64,000 nt of DNA, taken from positions 1 to 64,000 of the forward strand of contig CP048486.1 of the NCBI GenBank assembly GCA_025560025.1, written 5' to 3'. Below are positions 36,612 to 46,196 of the stretch, piece by piece. How positions within the stretch are numbered: the stretch's first letter is position 1; each line of letters opens with the position of its first letter. The notes beneath the pieces were generated by a model. That model saw only the letters and a program-made list of their open reading frames with translations, searched no databases and was not told the DNA's origin. Origin of the DNA: Agrobacterium tumefaciens. Lineage in GTDB: Bacteria > Pseudomonadota > Alphaproteobacteria > Rhizobiales > Rhizobiaceae. The translations under genes and the position numbers were made by a program.

Positions 36612-38099
36612 ATGGGGAATTTTCTGCTGCTGCACGGCACGATGGTGACCGTGGACCGTGAGCGACGCATCATCGAGGATTGCGGCCTTGCCATAAAGGA
36701 CGACCGGATTGTTGACATCGGCACGGCGGAGGAACTGGCGCCACGCCACACCGACAAGCAGGTGATAGACTGTCGGGGAAAACTGATCATTCCCGGCCTC
36801 ATCGATGCCCATGGCCATGCCGGGCACGCCTTGATCCGCAGCATTGCCGCCGACACCAATGCGATGTGGATGAAGGTGGTGACGCCGACCTATTACCACT
36901 ATGTCACGCGCGACTACTGGTATGCGGACGGCCTTGTCTCCGGCATTGAGCGGCTGCGAGCCGGTGTCACCACCGGCGCCAGTATCATCACCTCGATGCC
37001 ACGCGCCGACGACCCTGTCTTTGCCATCAACCACGCCCGCGCCTATGACGAGATCGGGATTCGCGAAATCATCTGTGTGGGACCTTCCGGCCTGCCCTGG
37101 CCGCACCCGGTGACCCGATGGGAAAGCGGCTCTCCGGAGCGCCGCAACATCAGCTTCGAGGAGATGATCGAGGGCAGCGAAGCCACGATAGAGGCCCTCA
37201 ATGGAACGGCTGATGGACGCATCAGCGTCTTCCTGACACCCTTCACCATCGTTCCTTCCGTCGAGCCCTCCAACGCTTCAAGCCCCGACCAGGCGGTGAA
37301 ACTGACGGATAATGACCGCATGCAGGCCCGCCGGATACGTGAGACCGCCCGCAAAATGGGCGTCCGGCTGCATTCGGACGCATTTGCGGGACAAATCCGC
37401 ATGGCCTTTCAGGACAAGGAAAATGCGCTGCTTGGCCCCGATATCCACCTTCAGCACTGCTGGGGCATTTCGCATGACGAGATTGACATTCTAGCGGAAA
37501 CCGGCACACGCGTGACCCATGCCCCGCCGGGCCGCGCGACGCCGATCATGGAAATGATGTCCAAGGGAATTCGTGTCGCCATCACCACCGATGGCGCCGC
37601 ACCCAGCCGTCACTTCGACATGCTGCAGACCGCCCGCATGGCGCAATTCACGCAGCACCTGCTGCACAATCACGATCGTTACCTGCTGCCACCCGGCAAG
37701 ATATTCGAAATGATCACCATCGACGCCGCCCACGCCATCGGCATGGAGGATGAAATCGGTTCACTGGAAATCGGCAAAAAGGCCGATATCGCCATCATCG
37801 ACATGCGTAAACCGCATCTGATGCCGATGTGGATGCCGGTACACCGTCTGGTACATCAGGTGCTCGGAAGCGACGTCGACACCGTTTTCGTCGATGGCAA
37901 GATGCTGATGGAAAACGGCCGCGTTCTGACGACGGATGTCGATGCTGCCATCTCCTTTGGGCAGGAAGAAGCACTGGCCCTCGCCGCCCGCGCCGGTCTT
38001 GAAGCGCATATGCACGATCCGGGTTGGGGACGCCTGTTGCGGACCTTCGAGGAACCGGTCCACCCGCCCCTGCCACCCGATCCGGCGTTCGGTCGGTAA
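36612..38099 (+). CDS. amidohydrolase (deaminase/chlorohydrolase group)
   Basis: 495 residues, ATG preceded by GGGAGGAAGGCTG. Complete metal motifs: His67-x-His69 in IDAHGHAGHALI, RLHSDAF, LQHCWGISHDE and ITTDGAAPS. It resembles the methylthioadenosine/S-adenosylhomocysteine deaminase and AtzB/TrzN type rather than CodA. It is a third amidohydrolase of the locus, driven from the divergent operator region at 36539. It may deaminate or dechlorinate an intermediate of the same pathway. Confidence 0.85.
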   Translation: MGNFLLLHGTMVTVDRERRIIEDCGLAIKDDRIVDIGTAEELAPRHTDKQVIDCRGKLIIPGLIDAHGHAGHALIRSIAADTNAMWMKVVTPTYYHYVTRDYWYADGLVSGIERLRAGVTTGASIITSMPRADDPVFAINHARAYDEIGIREIICVGPSGLPWPHPVTRWESGSPERRNISFEEMIEGSEATIEALNGTADGRISVFLTPFTIVPSVEPSNASSPDQAVKLTDNDRMQARRIRETARKMGVRLHSDAFAGQIRMAFQDKENALLGPDIHLQHCWGISHDEIDILAETGTRVTHAPPGRATPIMEMMSKGIRVAITTDGAAPSRHFDMLQTARMAQFTQHLLHNHDRYLLPPGKIFEMITIDAAHAIGMEDEIGSLEIGKKADIAIIDMRKPHLMPMWMPVHRLVHQVLGSDVDTVFVDGKMLMENGRVLTTDVDAAISFGQEEALALAARAGLEAHMHDPGWGRLLRTFEEPVHPPLPPDPAFGR

Positions 38100-38161
38100 T
38101 CTGGCAAAACAGGGCCATCAAGCGCTGCAATGCATCCACGCTTGCAGATGGCCGCAATAAC

Positions 38162-38173
38162 ATTGTCGACAAA
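38162..38173. promoter_or_regulatory. GntR operator-like site, copy 4
   Basis: ATTGTCGACAAA matches copy 2 at 11 of 12 bases. It lies between the 3' ends of the amidohydrolase and the porin, where no start codon is near. It could be an auxiliary or decoy site. Confidence 0.45.
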
Positions 38174-38195
38174 ACCGCGCGCAATCCCTTACGAC

Positions 38196-38230
38196 AATAA
38201 AAACTCCCCGGCCTGGAGGGGTCCGGGGAG
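38196..38230 (-). terminator. porin gene terminator
   Basis: On the minus strand CTCCCCGG and CCGGGGAG form a stem with an 11-base loop, followed by TTTTTATT. It lies about 110 bases after the porin stop. Confidence 0.8.
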
Positions 38231-38341
38231 CAAACCTGACTTCATGTCAGGAACTTTGACTGGAGCTAGCACTCACCCGTTCGAAAACGGGGTGGATCTG
38301 AGTCATCTAACCAGGTTTATGCTTTTTTCTTATGTGCAGTA

Positions 38342-39388
38342 TTAGAACGAACGCTGCAGGCGAACGAAGCCGGTCCAAGCCTCAGGCTTGTTGTCGACGT
38401 CGAGGTAGTTGGCGGTGAGCTTCGTGGTGAGGCCATCCGTGATCTTGTAATCAACAGTCAGACCAGCCTTCCAGGCGTCGTTGTTGGAGAACTCATCCCA
38501 GGAAACGAGGCCGTAGCTGCCGTAGTACTGGAAACCGGGGGTGATCTTAAGCTTGTCGGTAGCCTTGATGGCGTATTCCGCAGCAACTGCCCACTCGGAG
38601 ACATTGTAATAAGCGTTTGCGCCGGAGGCCCAAACACCGGACAGGCCAAGAGTGCCGGGACCAACGCCAGCCGTTGCGATCAGGCGGACGGAGCCGTTTT
38701 CGCGATCGGTGTCGTAGCCGCCGATGAGCTGCAGGGTTACGCTGTCGAACTTTGCACCAGCGCCGAGAGCAACACCGATATTGTTGTCGCGCTCGTTGTA
38801 AGAGCCAACGGAGATGCCTTCGAGTTCGTCAACCGAAGCGCCTGCCCAGAAGGAACCGGCGTCGTAGGTGTAACGAATGGAGTTGAACAGAGCGTTGGAA
38901 GCCAGTTCGTCCGTTTCGCCAGAGAGGCTATCGTCCCACCAGCTGTAGAACTTACCAACCTTCAGGCCGCCGAGTTCGATGAAAGCCTGGTCAACGAAAA
39001 CTGCAGAACCCTTGTCGCCCGAGCCAGACGTGGTGGACGCAGCGGCAGAACCCGTGTCAGCATTGCCACGGAGGCCAATGAAGCCACGCAGGGCACCGAG
39101 GTCGGTATCGGTGCGGGTGTCAATTTCAAACTGGGCGCGTGTGAACGAATCCCAGTCAGAGGTGCCGGTCTTGTCACGACCGAAGTCGGTCTGGAAACGG
39201 ACATAACCCTGAAACTTCAGGCAGGTTTCGGTGCCGGGGATGTAGAAGAAGCCGGTGCCGAAAGCGTCGCAAACGCGAACATATTCCATGGGCTCGGGCT
39301 CGGCAGCGACGATAGCGTCAGCGGCCTGTGCGCCGGATACTGCTGCGAGAGCGGCAGCGGAGCCGATAAGAAGGCTCTTGATGTTCAT
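38342..39388 (-). CDS. Rhizobiales porin (RopA/Omp2 type)
   Basis: 348 residues: signal peptide (cleaved after AQA, residue 22), then the highly conserved start of this porin family (EPMEYVRVCDAFGTGFFYIP, then GTETCLKFQGYVRFQ, two Cys), alternating beta-strand pattern and a terminal Phe (VRLQRSF) recognised by the outer-membrane insertion machinery. It forms trimeric general diffusion channels. GGAG-ATTAAAA precedes the ATG. Codon use is strongly biased towards common codons, suggesting high expression. Confidence 0.95.
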   Translation of the reverse strand: MNIKSLLIGSAAALAAVSGAQAADAIVAAEPEPMEYVRVCDAFGTGFFYIPGTETCLKFQGYVRFQTDFGRDKTGTSDWDSFTRAQFEIDTRTDTDLGALRGFIGLRGNADTGSAAASTTSGSGDKGSAVFVDQAFIELGGLKVGKFYSWWDDSLSGETDELASNALFNSIRYTYDAGSFWAGASVDELEGISVGSYNERDNNIGVALGAGAKFDSVTLQLIGGYDTDRENGSVRLIATAGVGPGTLGLSGVWASGANAYYNVSEWAVAAEYAIKATDKLKITPGFQYYGSYGLVSWDEFSNNDAWKAGLTVDYKITDGLTTKLTANYLDVDNKPEAWTGFVRLQRSF

Positions 39389-39831
39389 TTTTAATCTCCA
39401 GTCAAAAATTTTTCAACGAATGCGCAAATTTGAGGGCTGGTCTTTCCCTGCCGCCCGCTTCCCTGCGCTGATTCAGCAAATGACAGAAACAACCGGAGAC
39501 TCGCAATTCAAATCGGCAAAATCAAAATACAATAAAAGCAAGCAATCCAATTACGTAGTAAAATTACAACAAATAAGTATTTTAAACTATAATAGTTTTA
39601 TGATTTAATTCTAAATAACATTATTTATTACTTATATAATGTGGGCTTATATGAAAAATTTATGACAATATTGCAATACAAAACGGAAGAACAAAAGACA
39701 TGGCCTTCGCAGGGATCCGTGCACAGACGATTGGAGTTTGCCGTAATGGAGACGGCGCAAGGCGGCAGATACCAGCATGGGCATCGCCGGATCAGTTCAA
39801 CACTGTCAGGACAAAGATCGCCGCGCAGAGC
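39389..39831. other. AT-rich intergenic region, porin promoter
   Basis: About 440 bases; 39480-39690 is markedly AT-rich compared with the rest of the window. It should hold the porin promoter and leader. Short frames here have no family features, and I see no protein gene. Confidence 0.5.
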
Positions 39832-42045
39832 CTATATCGAGTCGCTGGACAATCCCGTGAGAAACCTCGTCATGTTTCCCAGCATGTCACCGATCACGTC
39901 CGCCTGCACCGGCCGGCTGAAATAATAACCCTGCCCATAGGGACAGCCGGCGGTGCGCAGAAATGCCGCCTGTTCAGCCGTTTCCACACCCTCGGCAATG
40001 ACATCGATATCGAGAGACCCGGCAAGCTGGATCATGATGGAGACGATGGCGCTGTCCTTGGTTTTTTCCGGCAGATGGGTGAGGAACGAGCGGTCAATCT
40101 TCATGCAGGACAAGGGGAAGGTCTTGAGCATGCCGAGGCAGGAATAGCCAATGCCAAAATCATCCAGCGCGAGGCTGACACCCATCTGCTTGATGGCGCG
40201 CATGATCCTGACAGATGTTTCCACATCCTGAATGATGAGCGTCTCGGTGATTTCGATTTCCAGGAGGGATGGTGCAAGGCCGGTTTCCGTCAGCGCCGAT
40301 CTGATCTGCTCGACAAGCCCGCTCTGGAACTGCCTCGGCGAAATATTGACTGCCATCTTCACGGGTGAGAGGCCCACAGCCGCCCAGGCCTGCGCCTGCC
40401 GGCAGGCTTTTCTCAGAATGGTTTCCCCCAGCTCCACGATGAGGCCGGTTTCTTCCGCAAGACCGATGAATTCCGCAGGTCCCAGCAGACCTTCTGAGGG
40501 ATGCTGCCAGCGCACCAGCGCCTCCACACCGCTGATGCAACCGGTCTGAAGATGGACCTGCGGCTGGAAATGCAAGACGAACTCATCCCTCTCCACCGCC
40601 TTGCGCAATTCCTCTATGCGGGTGAATTTCTTGCGCAGATCATCCGCCATGCGCGGCGTGAAGGTGGCGATGCCATCGCGACCATTATGTTTGGCCTCAT
40701 ACATGGCAAGATCGGCTGCCGCGACGATTTCCGCCGTGGTTTCCCCATGCTCCGGGAAGAACGCCATGCCGATGCTGCATGTGACCTTGATATCGTAATT
40801 GCCGATGCGCAGCGGCTGCGAGACCGTCGCCCGGATGCGCTGTAGCCGGCTTTCGAAATCGTCCTTCTGCTTTTCCAGAATGATGACGAATTCATCGCCG
40901 CCCACCCGCAGCACAAGATCGTTACGCTTGAGGCTGCGCGCGATACGCTCGGCGGTTCTGGACAAGAGAGCATCGCCAATGCTGTGGCCCAGCGTGTCGT
41001 TGATCTGCTTGAAATTATCGAGATCGAGAAAGCCGATGCCAACCCTTCGGTTTGCCTTTGCGGCCGCGGCCAATATTTCCGGCAGTCTCGTATCCAGAAA
41101 CCGCCGGTTGGGCAGCCGGGTCAGCATGTCGTGATCTGCCAGAAAGGCAATATGCTCCGCCGCCCGCTTGCGGTCGATTGCGAGACCCGCCATGCGCGCA
41201 GCGGCACCGATAAATTCCACGAGGGCCGCATCCGGCTTGCGGGCGGCCAGCATGCACCACACAAAACCGTGGGCCATGCCTTCGCTGGCGGGAATATCGA
41301 AACTGAAAGCAATATGATCCGCCGGACAGTCGAGATCACCGGGATCGTCGACGGTGGAAATATGTGCCGTCAGGCCTTCATGAGGCGCGAGCGCCGGCGA
41401 AGCATAGACGGAGGGCTCACCCGCCGCCGCATCGAATACCCGCACCGCGCAGGCCAGCCCGGTGGCGAGATTTTCGATCGCCTTGACGAATTCCTCAAGA
41501 AAATCCTCGATACGCGCGGCAGCAACGATCATTTCGAGAATACGCGCCTGCGCCTGAAGCAGCCTTTCCGAGGCCTTTTTCTGAGTTATATCGCGGGAAG
41601 CGCCAACCACGCCGATGATCTTGCCAGCCTTGTCCTTTAAAGGCACGCGCGACATCATCAGCCAGCGGTCGATATCACCGCGCATGGCGCGTTCCTCATA
41701 ACCGAGATCGGGCTCTCCAGTGCGCATCACCCGCGCCTCGGTATCGGGAATGCCGGCAAGCCGCGCCGCATCGCCATGAATATCGGAATCGGTCAGCCCG
41801 ATCAGCTCTTCGACGGTGTCGAAACCATTCTCGGTAACGATCGCACGGTTGGCAAAAAGGAAACGCCCCTCCAGATCCTTGGCATAGATGAAATCCGGCA
41901 CATGATCGATCATCGCTTCCAAGAGCGTGTGCCGGTCGGAGGGGTTGGCGGTTCTGGCGGTTTCAGGAGGAGCGGAAGGGCTCGCGTCGCGCTTCTTTCG
42001 CGACATCCGGTTCTGCACGGGTGTCTTCGGGCCTTTGGAACGCAC
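39832..42045 (-). CDS. PAS-GGDEF-EAL cyclic-di-GMP enzyme
   Basis: 737 residues. PAS domain at about 40-155 (DHVPDFIYAKDLEGRFLFAN), a GAF-like segment at about 165-295, GGDEF domain at about 300-460 with intact GGDEF (382-386), EAL domain at about 475-725 with intact EAL (508-510) and DDFGIGYSCL instead of the common DDFGTGYSSL. No RxxD inhibitory site precedes GGDEF. Both cyclic-di-GMP synthesis and breakdown are possible on motif grounds. No membrane segment. It starts at GTG 42045 or at ATG 42006; neither has a strong ribosome binding site. Confidence 0.88.
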   Translation of the reverse strand: MRSKGPKTPVQNRMSRKKRDASPSAPPETARTANPSDRHTLLEAMIDHVPDFIYAKDLEGRFLFANRAIVTENGFDTVEELIGLTDSDIHGDAARLAGIPDTEARVMRTGEPDLGYEERAMRGDIDRWLMMSRVPLKDKAGKIIGVVGASRDITQKKASERLLQAQARILEMIVAAARIEDFLEEFVKAIENLATGLACAVRVFDAAAGEPSVYASPALAPHEGLTAHISTVDDPGDLDCPADHIAFSFDIPASEGMAHGFVWCMLAARKPDAALVEFIGAAARMAGLAIDRKRAAEHIAFLADHDMLTRLPNRRFLDTRLPEILAAAAKANRRVGIGFLDLDNFKQINDTLGHSIGDALLSRTAERIARSLKRNDLVLRVGGDEFVIILEKQKDDFESRLQRIRATVSQPLRIGNYDIKVTCSIGMAFFPEHGETTAEIVAAADLAMYEAKHNGRDGIATFTPRMADDLRKKFTRIEELRKAVERDEFVLHFQPQVHLQTGCISGVEALVRWQHPSEGLLGPAEFIGLAEETGLIVELGETILRKACRQAQAWAAVGLSPVKMAVNISPRQFQSGLVEQIRSALTETGLAPSLLEIEITETLIIQDVETSVRIMRAIKQMGVSLALDDFGIGYSCLGMLKTFPLSCMKIDRSFLTHLPEKTKDSAIVSIMIQLAGSLDIDVIAEGVETAEQAAFLRTAGCPYGQGYYFSRPVQADVIGDMLGNMTRFLTGLSSDSI

Positions 42046-42174
42046 CTCTCCGCCTCATCGCTTTATAAGGAAGCAGAATAGTAGGATTATACATATTATA
42101 TAAATATGAACGGTGGGAGGAGATTACGAGGAATACGGCCTTTTACGGCCTTGCCCGCAAGCGACGACAGCCGA

Positions 42175-42205
42175 AAGCAAAACGGCGCGACAGAAGCCGC
42201 GCCGT
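42175..42205 (-). terminator. terminator of the ABC/dehydrogenase operon
   Basis: On the minus strand ACGGCGCG and CGCGCCGT form a stem followed by TTTGCTTT, about 30 bases after the stop at 42233. Confidence 0.75.
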
Positions 42206-42232
42206 GAGACCACAGGCATCAATTCCTTGCCG

Positions 42233-43168
42233 TCACACCACCGGTGTCGGCAGGTCCTTGCCGGCGAAATGCGCGTCAAGATTGGCAAGAACGAGATCTG
42301 CCATGGCGCGCCGCGTCTGGTGCGTGCCGCTGCCGACATGCGGCGCGAGCGTGACATTATCAAAAGCGAAAAGTGCTTCCGGCACACGCGGCTCGTCTTC
42401 GAAGACATCGAGCGCCGCGCCGCCGATCGTGCCGTTTGAAAGCGCCTCAACCAGCGCCTTCTCATCCACCAGCGAACCGCGCGCCACATTGACGAGCACA
42501 CCCTGGGGACCGAGCGCCTTCAGCACATCCGCATTGACGATATGGCGTGTTTCGGCGGTGGCGGCGGCGGCAATGATCAGCACATCGCAATTGGCGGCCA
42601 GCGCCTCGATGCTGTCGTAATAATCATAGGCAACATCGCGGCGGTTTCTGGCGGTGTAGGAGATACGCGCATCGAAACCCTCGAGCCGCTTTGCGATTGC
42701 CTGGCCGATGCGGCCGAGGCCGAATATGCCGTAACGGCGGCCGGCGACGCGGGTGGAAAGCCCCATATCACCCTTCAGCCATTGGCCGGTGCGCACATGC
42801 TGGTCGGCCTGCGGCAGCTTGCGCGCCTGTGCCAGAACGAGGCCGAGCGCGAGGTCGGCGACATCGGCTGTCAGCACGTCAGGCGTATTGGAGACGCGGA
42901 AACCGCGTCGTTTGGCGTCAGTCAGATCCACCTTGTCGAAACCGACGCCGTTGATGGCGACAATTTCAAGATTGGGAAGTGCGGCACCAATATCCGCCGG
43001 CAGGCCGATATGGCCGCCGGTGACGACGCCGCGGATTGAAGCACCCTTGTCAGCAAGGAACGCCGCCTTGTCAGCAGCCTCGAACAGGCGATGCACGGTG
43101 AAGCGCTGCGCGAGTTCTTCTTCCAGTGCCGGGATGAGCGGGCACAATTGCACGATTTCAGTGGTCAT
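42233..43168 (-). CDS. D-2-hydroxyacid dehydrogenase (glyoxylate/hydroxypyruvate reductase type)
   Basis: 311 residues, ATG preceded by AAAGGAAACTTC. NAD(P)-binding Rossmann motif GIFGLGRIGQAIAKR, catalytic Arg in NVARGSLVDE, Glu in DEPRVPE and His in APHVGSGT, in the order typical of the family. It reduces 2-keto acids such as glyoxylate or hydroxypyruvate, or oxidises D-2-hydroxy acids. It is the last gene of a polar amino-acid-type ABC operon, so the imported compound may be turned into a 2-keto acid. Confidence 0.9.
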   Translation of the reverse strand: MTTEIVQLCPLIPALEEELAQRFTVHRLFEAADKAAFLADKGASIRGVVTGGHIGLPADIGAALPNLEIVAINGVGFDKVDLTDAKRRGFRVSNTPDVLTADVADLALGLVLAQARKLPQADQHVRTGQWLKGDMGLSTRVAGRRYGIFGLGRIGQAIAKRLEGFDARISYTARNRRDVAYDYYDSIEALAANCDVLIIAAAATAETRHIVNADVLKALGPQGVLVNVARGSLVDEKALVEALSNGTIGGAALDVFEDEPRVPEALFAFDNVTLAPHVGSGTHQTRRAMADLVLANLDAHFAGKDLPTPVV

Positions 43169-43191
43169 GAAGTTTCCTTTGCGCCGGTGAA

Positions 43192-43923
43192 CTACTTCAC
43201 ATCGGCCTTGACGAATTGCCGGAGTTCCGGCGTTTGCGGGTTGGCGAAGAGTTCGGAAGAACGGCCCTGCTCCCAGATCTTGCCCTTGTGCATGAAGATG
43301 GTTTCGGTCGCCACGCGGCGCGCGAAGGCCATTTCATGAGTGACAAGGATCATGGTCATGCCGTCTTTGGCGAGGTTTTCCATGACGGTCAGCACTTCCT
43401 CGGTCAATTCAGGGTCGAGCGCCGAGGTCACCTCGTCGAACAGCATCACCTTCGGCCGCATGGCGAGCGAGCGGGCAATCGCCACGCGCTGCTGCTGGCC
43501 GCCGGAAAGCTGATCCGGATAGGAATCGAATTTCTCGGAAAGACCGACGAGTTGCAGAACCTCGCGGGCAATATCCTTGGTTTCCGATTTCGCCACATCC
43601 TTGACGATGCGCGGCGCGAGCATGATGTTCTCGCCGACCGTCAGATGCGGAAAGAGATTGTAGCTCTGGAACACGATGCCGACATCGGTGCGCAGCTTGC
43701 GCAGCGCCTTGGCATCTTCCCCGATGGCGTGACCGGCGATTTCGATGCGGCCCGAATTGATCTTCTCCAGCCCGTTCATGCAGCGCAGCAGCGTGCTTTT
43801 GCCCGAGCCCGAGCGGCCGATGAGGGCGAAAACTTCACCGCGGCCGACCGTCAGCGACACGCCTTTGAGGACTTCCAGAGCGCCAAAGCTCTTGTGAACG
43901 TTTTCAACGATTACTTCCGGCAT
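43192..43923 (-). CDS. polar amino acid ABC importer ATPase (GlnQ-like)
   Basis: 243 residues from the ATG at 43923, which has AAAGGAGGCTTC; the longer frame to 44163 is antisense-like and rejected. Walker A GRSGSGKSTLLRC, signature LSGGQQQRVAIARSL, Walker B VMLFDEVTSALD, switch His in VTHEM. It overlaps the upstream permease gene by 20 bases. Confidence 0.93.
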   Translation of the reverse strand: MPEVIVENVHKSFGALEVLKGVSLTVGRGEVFALIGRSGSGKSTLLRCMNGLEKINSGRIEIAGHAIGEDAKALRKLRTDVGIVFQSYNLFPHLTVGENIMLAPRIVKDVAKSETKDIAREVLQLVGLSEKFDSYPDQLSGGQQQRVAIARSLAMRPKVMLFDEVTSALDPELTEEVLTVMENLAKDGMTMILVTHEMAFARRVATETIFMHKGKIWEQGRSSELFANPQTPELRQFVKADVK

Positions 43924-44563
43924 GAAGCCTCCTTTCCAGCCAACGCGACAGCTGGGACAACGGGTAGCAGACGATGAAATAAAGCACGGCCACGGCGACG
44001 AAGACGCGGAACGGCTGGAACGTGGCATTGTTGATGAGCTGCCCCGCTCTCGCCAGTTCGACGAAACCGATGATCGATGCGATGGACGTATTCTTGACGA
44101 CCTGAACGGCGAAACCGACGGTCGGCGGTAGCGAAATGCGGATCGCCTGCGGCAGGATGACATAGCGATATTGCTGGGCGCGGGTCAGCGCCAGCGATTC
44201 CGACGCCTCCCATTGCTGCTTCGGCACTGCCTGGATGCAGCCGCGCCAGATTTCCGCGAGATAACCCGATGTATAAATCGTCATCGAGGCGCCGGCGGCA
44301 AAGAGCGGCGGCAGTTCCAGCCCGGCAAGGCTGAGGCCGTAATAGGACAGGAACAGGATCATCAGCACCGGAATGCCCTGGATCACCTGGATATAGGTGC
44401 CGGCGGCAATGCGCAGCGCCTTGAAATTCGAGGTGCGGGCGAGCGCCACGAAGCAGCCGACAATGCCGCCGCCGATAAGCGCAATGATCGTCAGAAGCAC
44501 GGTCCATTGCAGGGCGGTCAGCAGGAAGCCGAATTCGTTCCAGCCGAAAGTTCGAAGAGTCAT
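43904..44563 (-). CDS. polar amino acid ABC permease
   Basis: 219 residues from the ATG at 44563 (GGAGGTGCAGTC before it). About five membrane helices and the HisM/GlnP-type coupling loop (EASESLALTRAQQYRYVILPQAIRI, residues about 130-155). It pairs with the next permease, whose stop it overlaps by four bases. Confidence 0.92.
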   Translation of the reverse strand: MTLRTFGWNEFGFLLTALQWTVLLTIIALIGGGIVGCFVALARTSNFKALRIAAGTYIQVIQGIPVLMILFLSYYGLSLAGLELPPLFAAGASMTIYTSGYLAEIWRGCIQAVPKQQWEASESLALTRAQQYRYVILPQAIRISLPPTVGFAVQVVKNTSIASIIGFVELARAGQLINNATFQPFRVFVAVAVLYFIVCYPLSQLSRWLERRLHAGSNR

Positions 44564-45264
44564 GACTGCACCTCCGGCATGGCGGTCATCGTCTTGCGGG
44601 CAACGCGGCGGCCGAACAGCCACATGCCGACAAGGGCAAGGATGAGCCGCAGGCTGAGCGCCAGCGCAAGATAGATGAGCGTGACGACGATATAGACCTC
44701 GAAGGAGCGATAGGTCTGCGATTCCACGAAGGCTGCGGCAGCCGCGAGCTCATGGGTGGAAATGGCGGAACATATGCTCGATGCCAGCATCATCAGCACG
44801 AACTGGCTGCAAAGCGAGGGATAGACCTTGGCGATGGCAGGCACGATGATGACGTGGCGATAGATCTGATACTTGGTAAAGCCGAGCGCCTCGCCCGCCT
44901 CGATCTGCGACTTGTGCACCGCCTCAATGCCGGCACGGATGATTTCCGTCGAATAGGCGGCAAGGTTTATTGTCATGCCGATCAGCGCCGCCGTATCCGC
45001 CCCTACCCTGAAGCCGAGGCCCGGCAGGCCGAAATAGACGATGAAAAGCTGCACGAGAAACGGCGTATTGCGGATGACTTCCACATAACCGTCCACGATG
45101 ATGCGGACGATGCCGCCATTGATGGACCGCAGCGAGGCCAAAAGAATGCCGAAAGCGCAGCCGAGCACGATGGACAGGACCGACAGCTTGATCGTCAGCC
45201 ATATGCCGTTCAGAATTTCATTCTGATACTGGGCGAGCGCGCCGAATTGGAATGTATAGGACAT
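44560..45264 (-). CDS. polar amino acid ABC permease
   Basis: 234 residues of the HisQ/GlnP type: NTPFLVQLFIVYFGLPGLG, then the coupling loop EAGEALGFTKYQIYRHVIIV. About five helices. It forms the heterodimeric channel with the following gene product. Confidence 0.92.
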   Translation of the reverse strand: MSYTFQFGALAQYQNEILNGIWLTIKLSVLSIVLGCAFGILLASLRSINGGIVRIIVDGYVEVIRNTPFLVQLFIVYFGLPGLGFRVGADTAALIGMTINLAAYSTEIIRAGIEAVHKSQIEAGEALGFTKYQIYRHVIIVPAIAKVYPSLCSQFVLMMLASSICSAISTHELAAAAAFVESQTYRSFEVYIVVTLIYLALALSLRLILALVGMWLFGRRVARKTMTAMPEVQS

Positions 45265-45289
45265 GCGTCACTCCGTTGACATTTCCCGG

Positions 45290-45315
45290 GCCCGCCGAAA
45301 ATCTTCCCGGCGGGC
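45290..45315. other. stem-loop between binding protein and permease genes
   Basis: GCCCGCCG and CGGCGGGC form an 8-bp stem in the 67-base gap after the binding-protein gene. It lacks a clear T-run and probably tunes receptor versus permease expression. Confidence 0.55.
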
Positions 45316-45331
45316 GCGTTGAAAGGCTCAA

Positions 45332-46135
45332 TCAGAAGCTTGGCAATTGCGGCAGCGGACGGCCGGTCCACTTGACCGAGATGCGGTCGAGATCGCCGGA
45401 CATCTTCATGAGGTAGATGGAAGTGTTCAGCCACTGGCGCAGCTCGAAATCCTCAAGCTTGGTCGCCATGGAATTGCCCTGCTGGAAGAAGGTGAAACCA
45501 ACCTGCAGACCGGCTTCCGGACGCTGCTTGATGATCGCTTCGCCAACCGTGGACGGCAGGGCGACAGCATCAACCTGACCGGCAAGCAGTGCCTGGGCGC
45601 TGGTGGAATCGTCTTCGTAAACGACGATTTCGAGACCTTCGACATTGGCCTTGCGCAGCGCGGTTTCCTGCGAGGAACCGCGATTGACCGAAACGCGCTT
45701 GCCCTTGAGGCTGTCGAGATTTTCGAACTTCTGGTCCTTGCCGGAGATGATATCCATGTTGAAGGCGCTGTAGGGTTGCGTGAACATCACGGTCTTGGCG
45801 CGTTCACCGGTCGGCGCGAGCGTCGCAACAAGGAAATCGACCTTGCCGGTCTGAAGTGCGGGAATACGCGCAGGCGGTGTCAGCGGCACCAGTTCCACCG
45901 GCAGCGACAGGTAAGAGCCGATGAGATTGGCGACATCAACGTCGTAACCGGAAGGATTGCCCTTCTCATCCACCATGCCCATCGGCGGCGCACCGGTCAG
46001 AACACCGATCTTGACCTTGCCGCGCGCCGTGATCTCGCTGAGCGAGACGGCATGGGCGGATGTGGTTGCGGCGAGCGTTGCTGCTGCAACACCGACGGCA
46101 ACGGTCATGTTTTTCAGAAATCTTGAAATGCTCAT
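45332..46135 (-). CDS. polar amino acid-type ABC binding protein
   Basis: 267 residues from the ATG at 46135 (GGAGGAGAAACC before it). Signal peptide to about residue 29 (TSAHA), then a family 3 receptor: ITARGKVKIGVLTGAPPMGMVDEKGNPSGYDVDVA, GKRVSVNRGSSQE and a ligand-binding core. The ligand is not a recognisable standard amino acid. The promoter region upstream contains a LacI-type operator. Confidence 0.9.
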   Translation of the reverse strand: MSISRFLKNMTVAVGVAAATLAATTSAHAVSLSEITARGKVKIGVLTGAPPMGMVDEKGNPSGYDVDVANLIGSYLSLPVELVPLTPPARIPALQTGKVDFLVATLAPTGERAKTVMFTQPYSAFNMDIISGKDQKFENLDSLKGKRVSVNRGSSQETALRKANVEGLEIVVYEDDSTSAQALLAGQVDAVALPSTVGEAIIKQRPEAGLQVGFTFFQQGNSMATKLEDFELRQWLNTSIYLMKMSGDLDRISVKWTGRPLPQLPSF

Positions 46136-46196
46136 GGTTTCTCCTCCAACCTTATAGTGGCTGCCCAAATGGAACAGCGGCCTTGCGCAAAACCGA

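Noticed and set aside
39641..40368. Plus-strand frames near the end of the GGDEF-EAL gene
   Set aside because: Most of their length is antisense to the EAL domain, and the remainder lies in AT-rich intergenic DNA.
44164..46134. Plus-strand frames over the amino acid importer genes
   Set aside because: They overlap well-supported permease and receptor genes and have no start signals.
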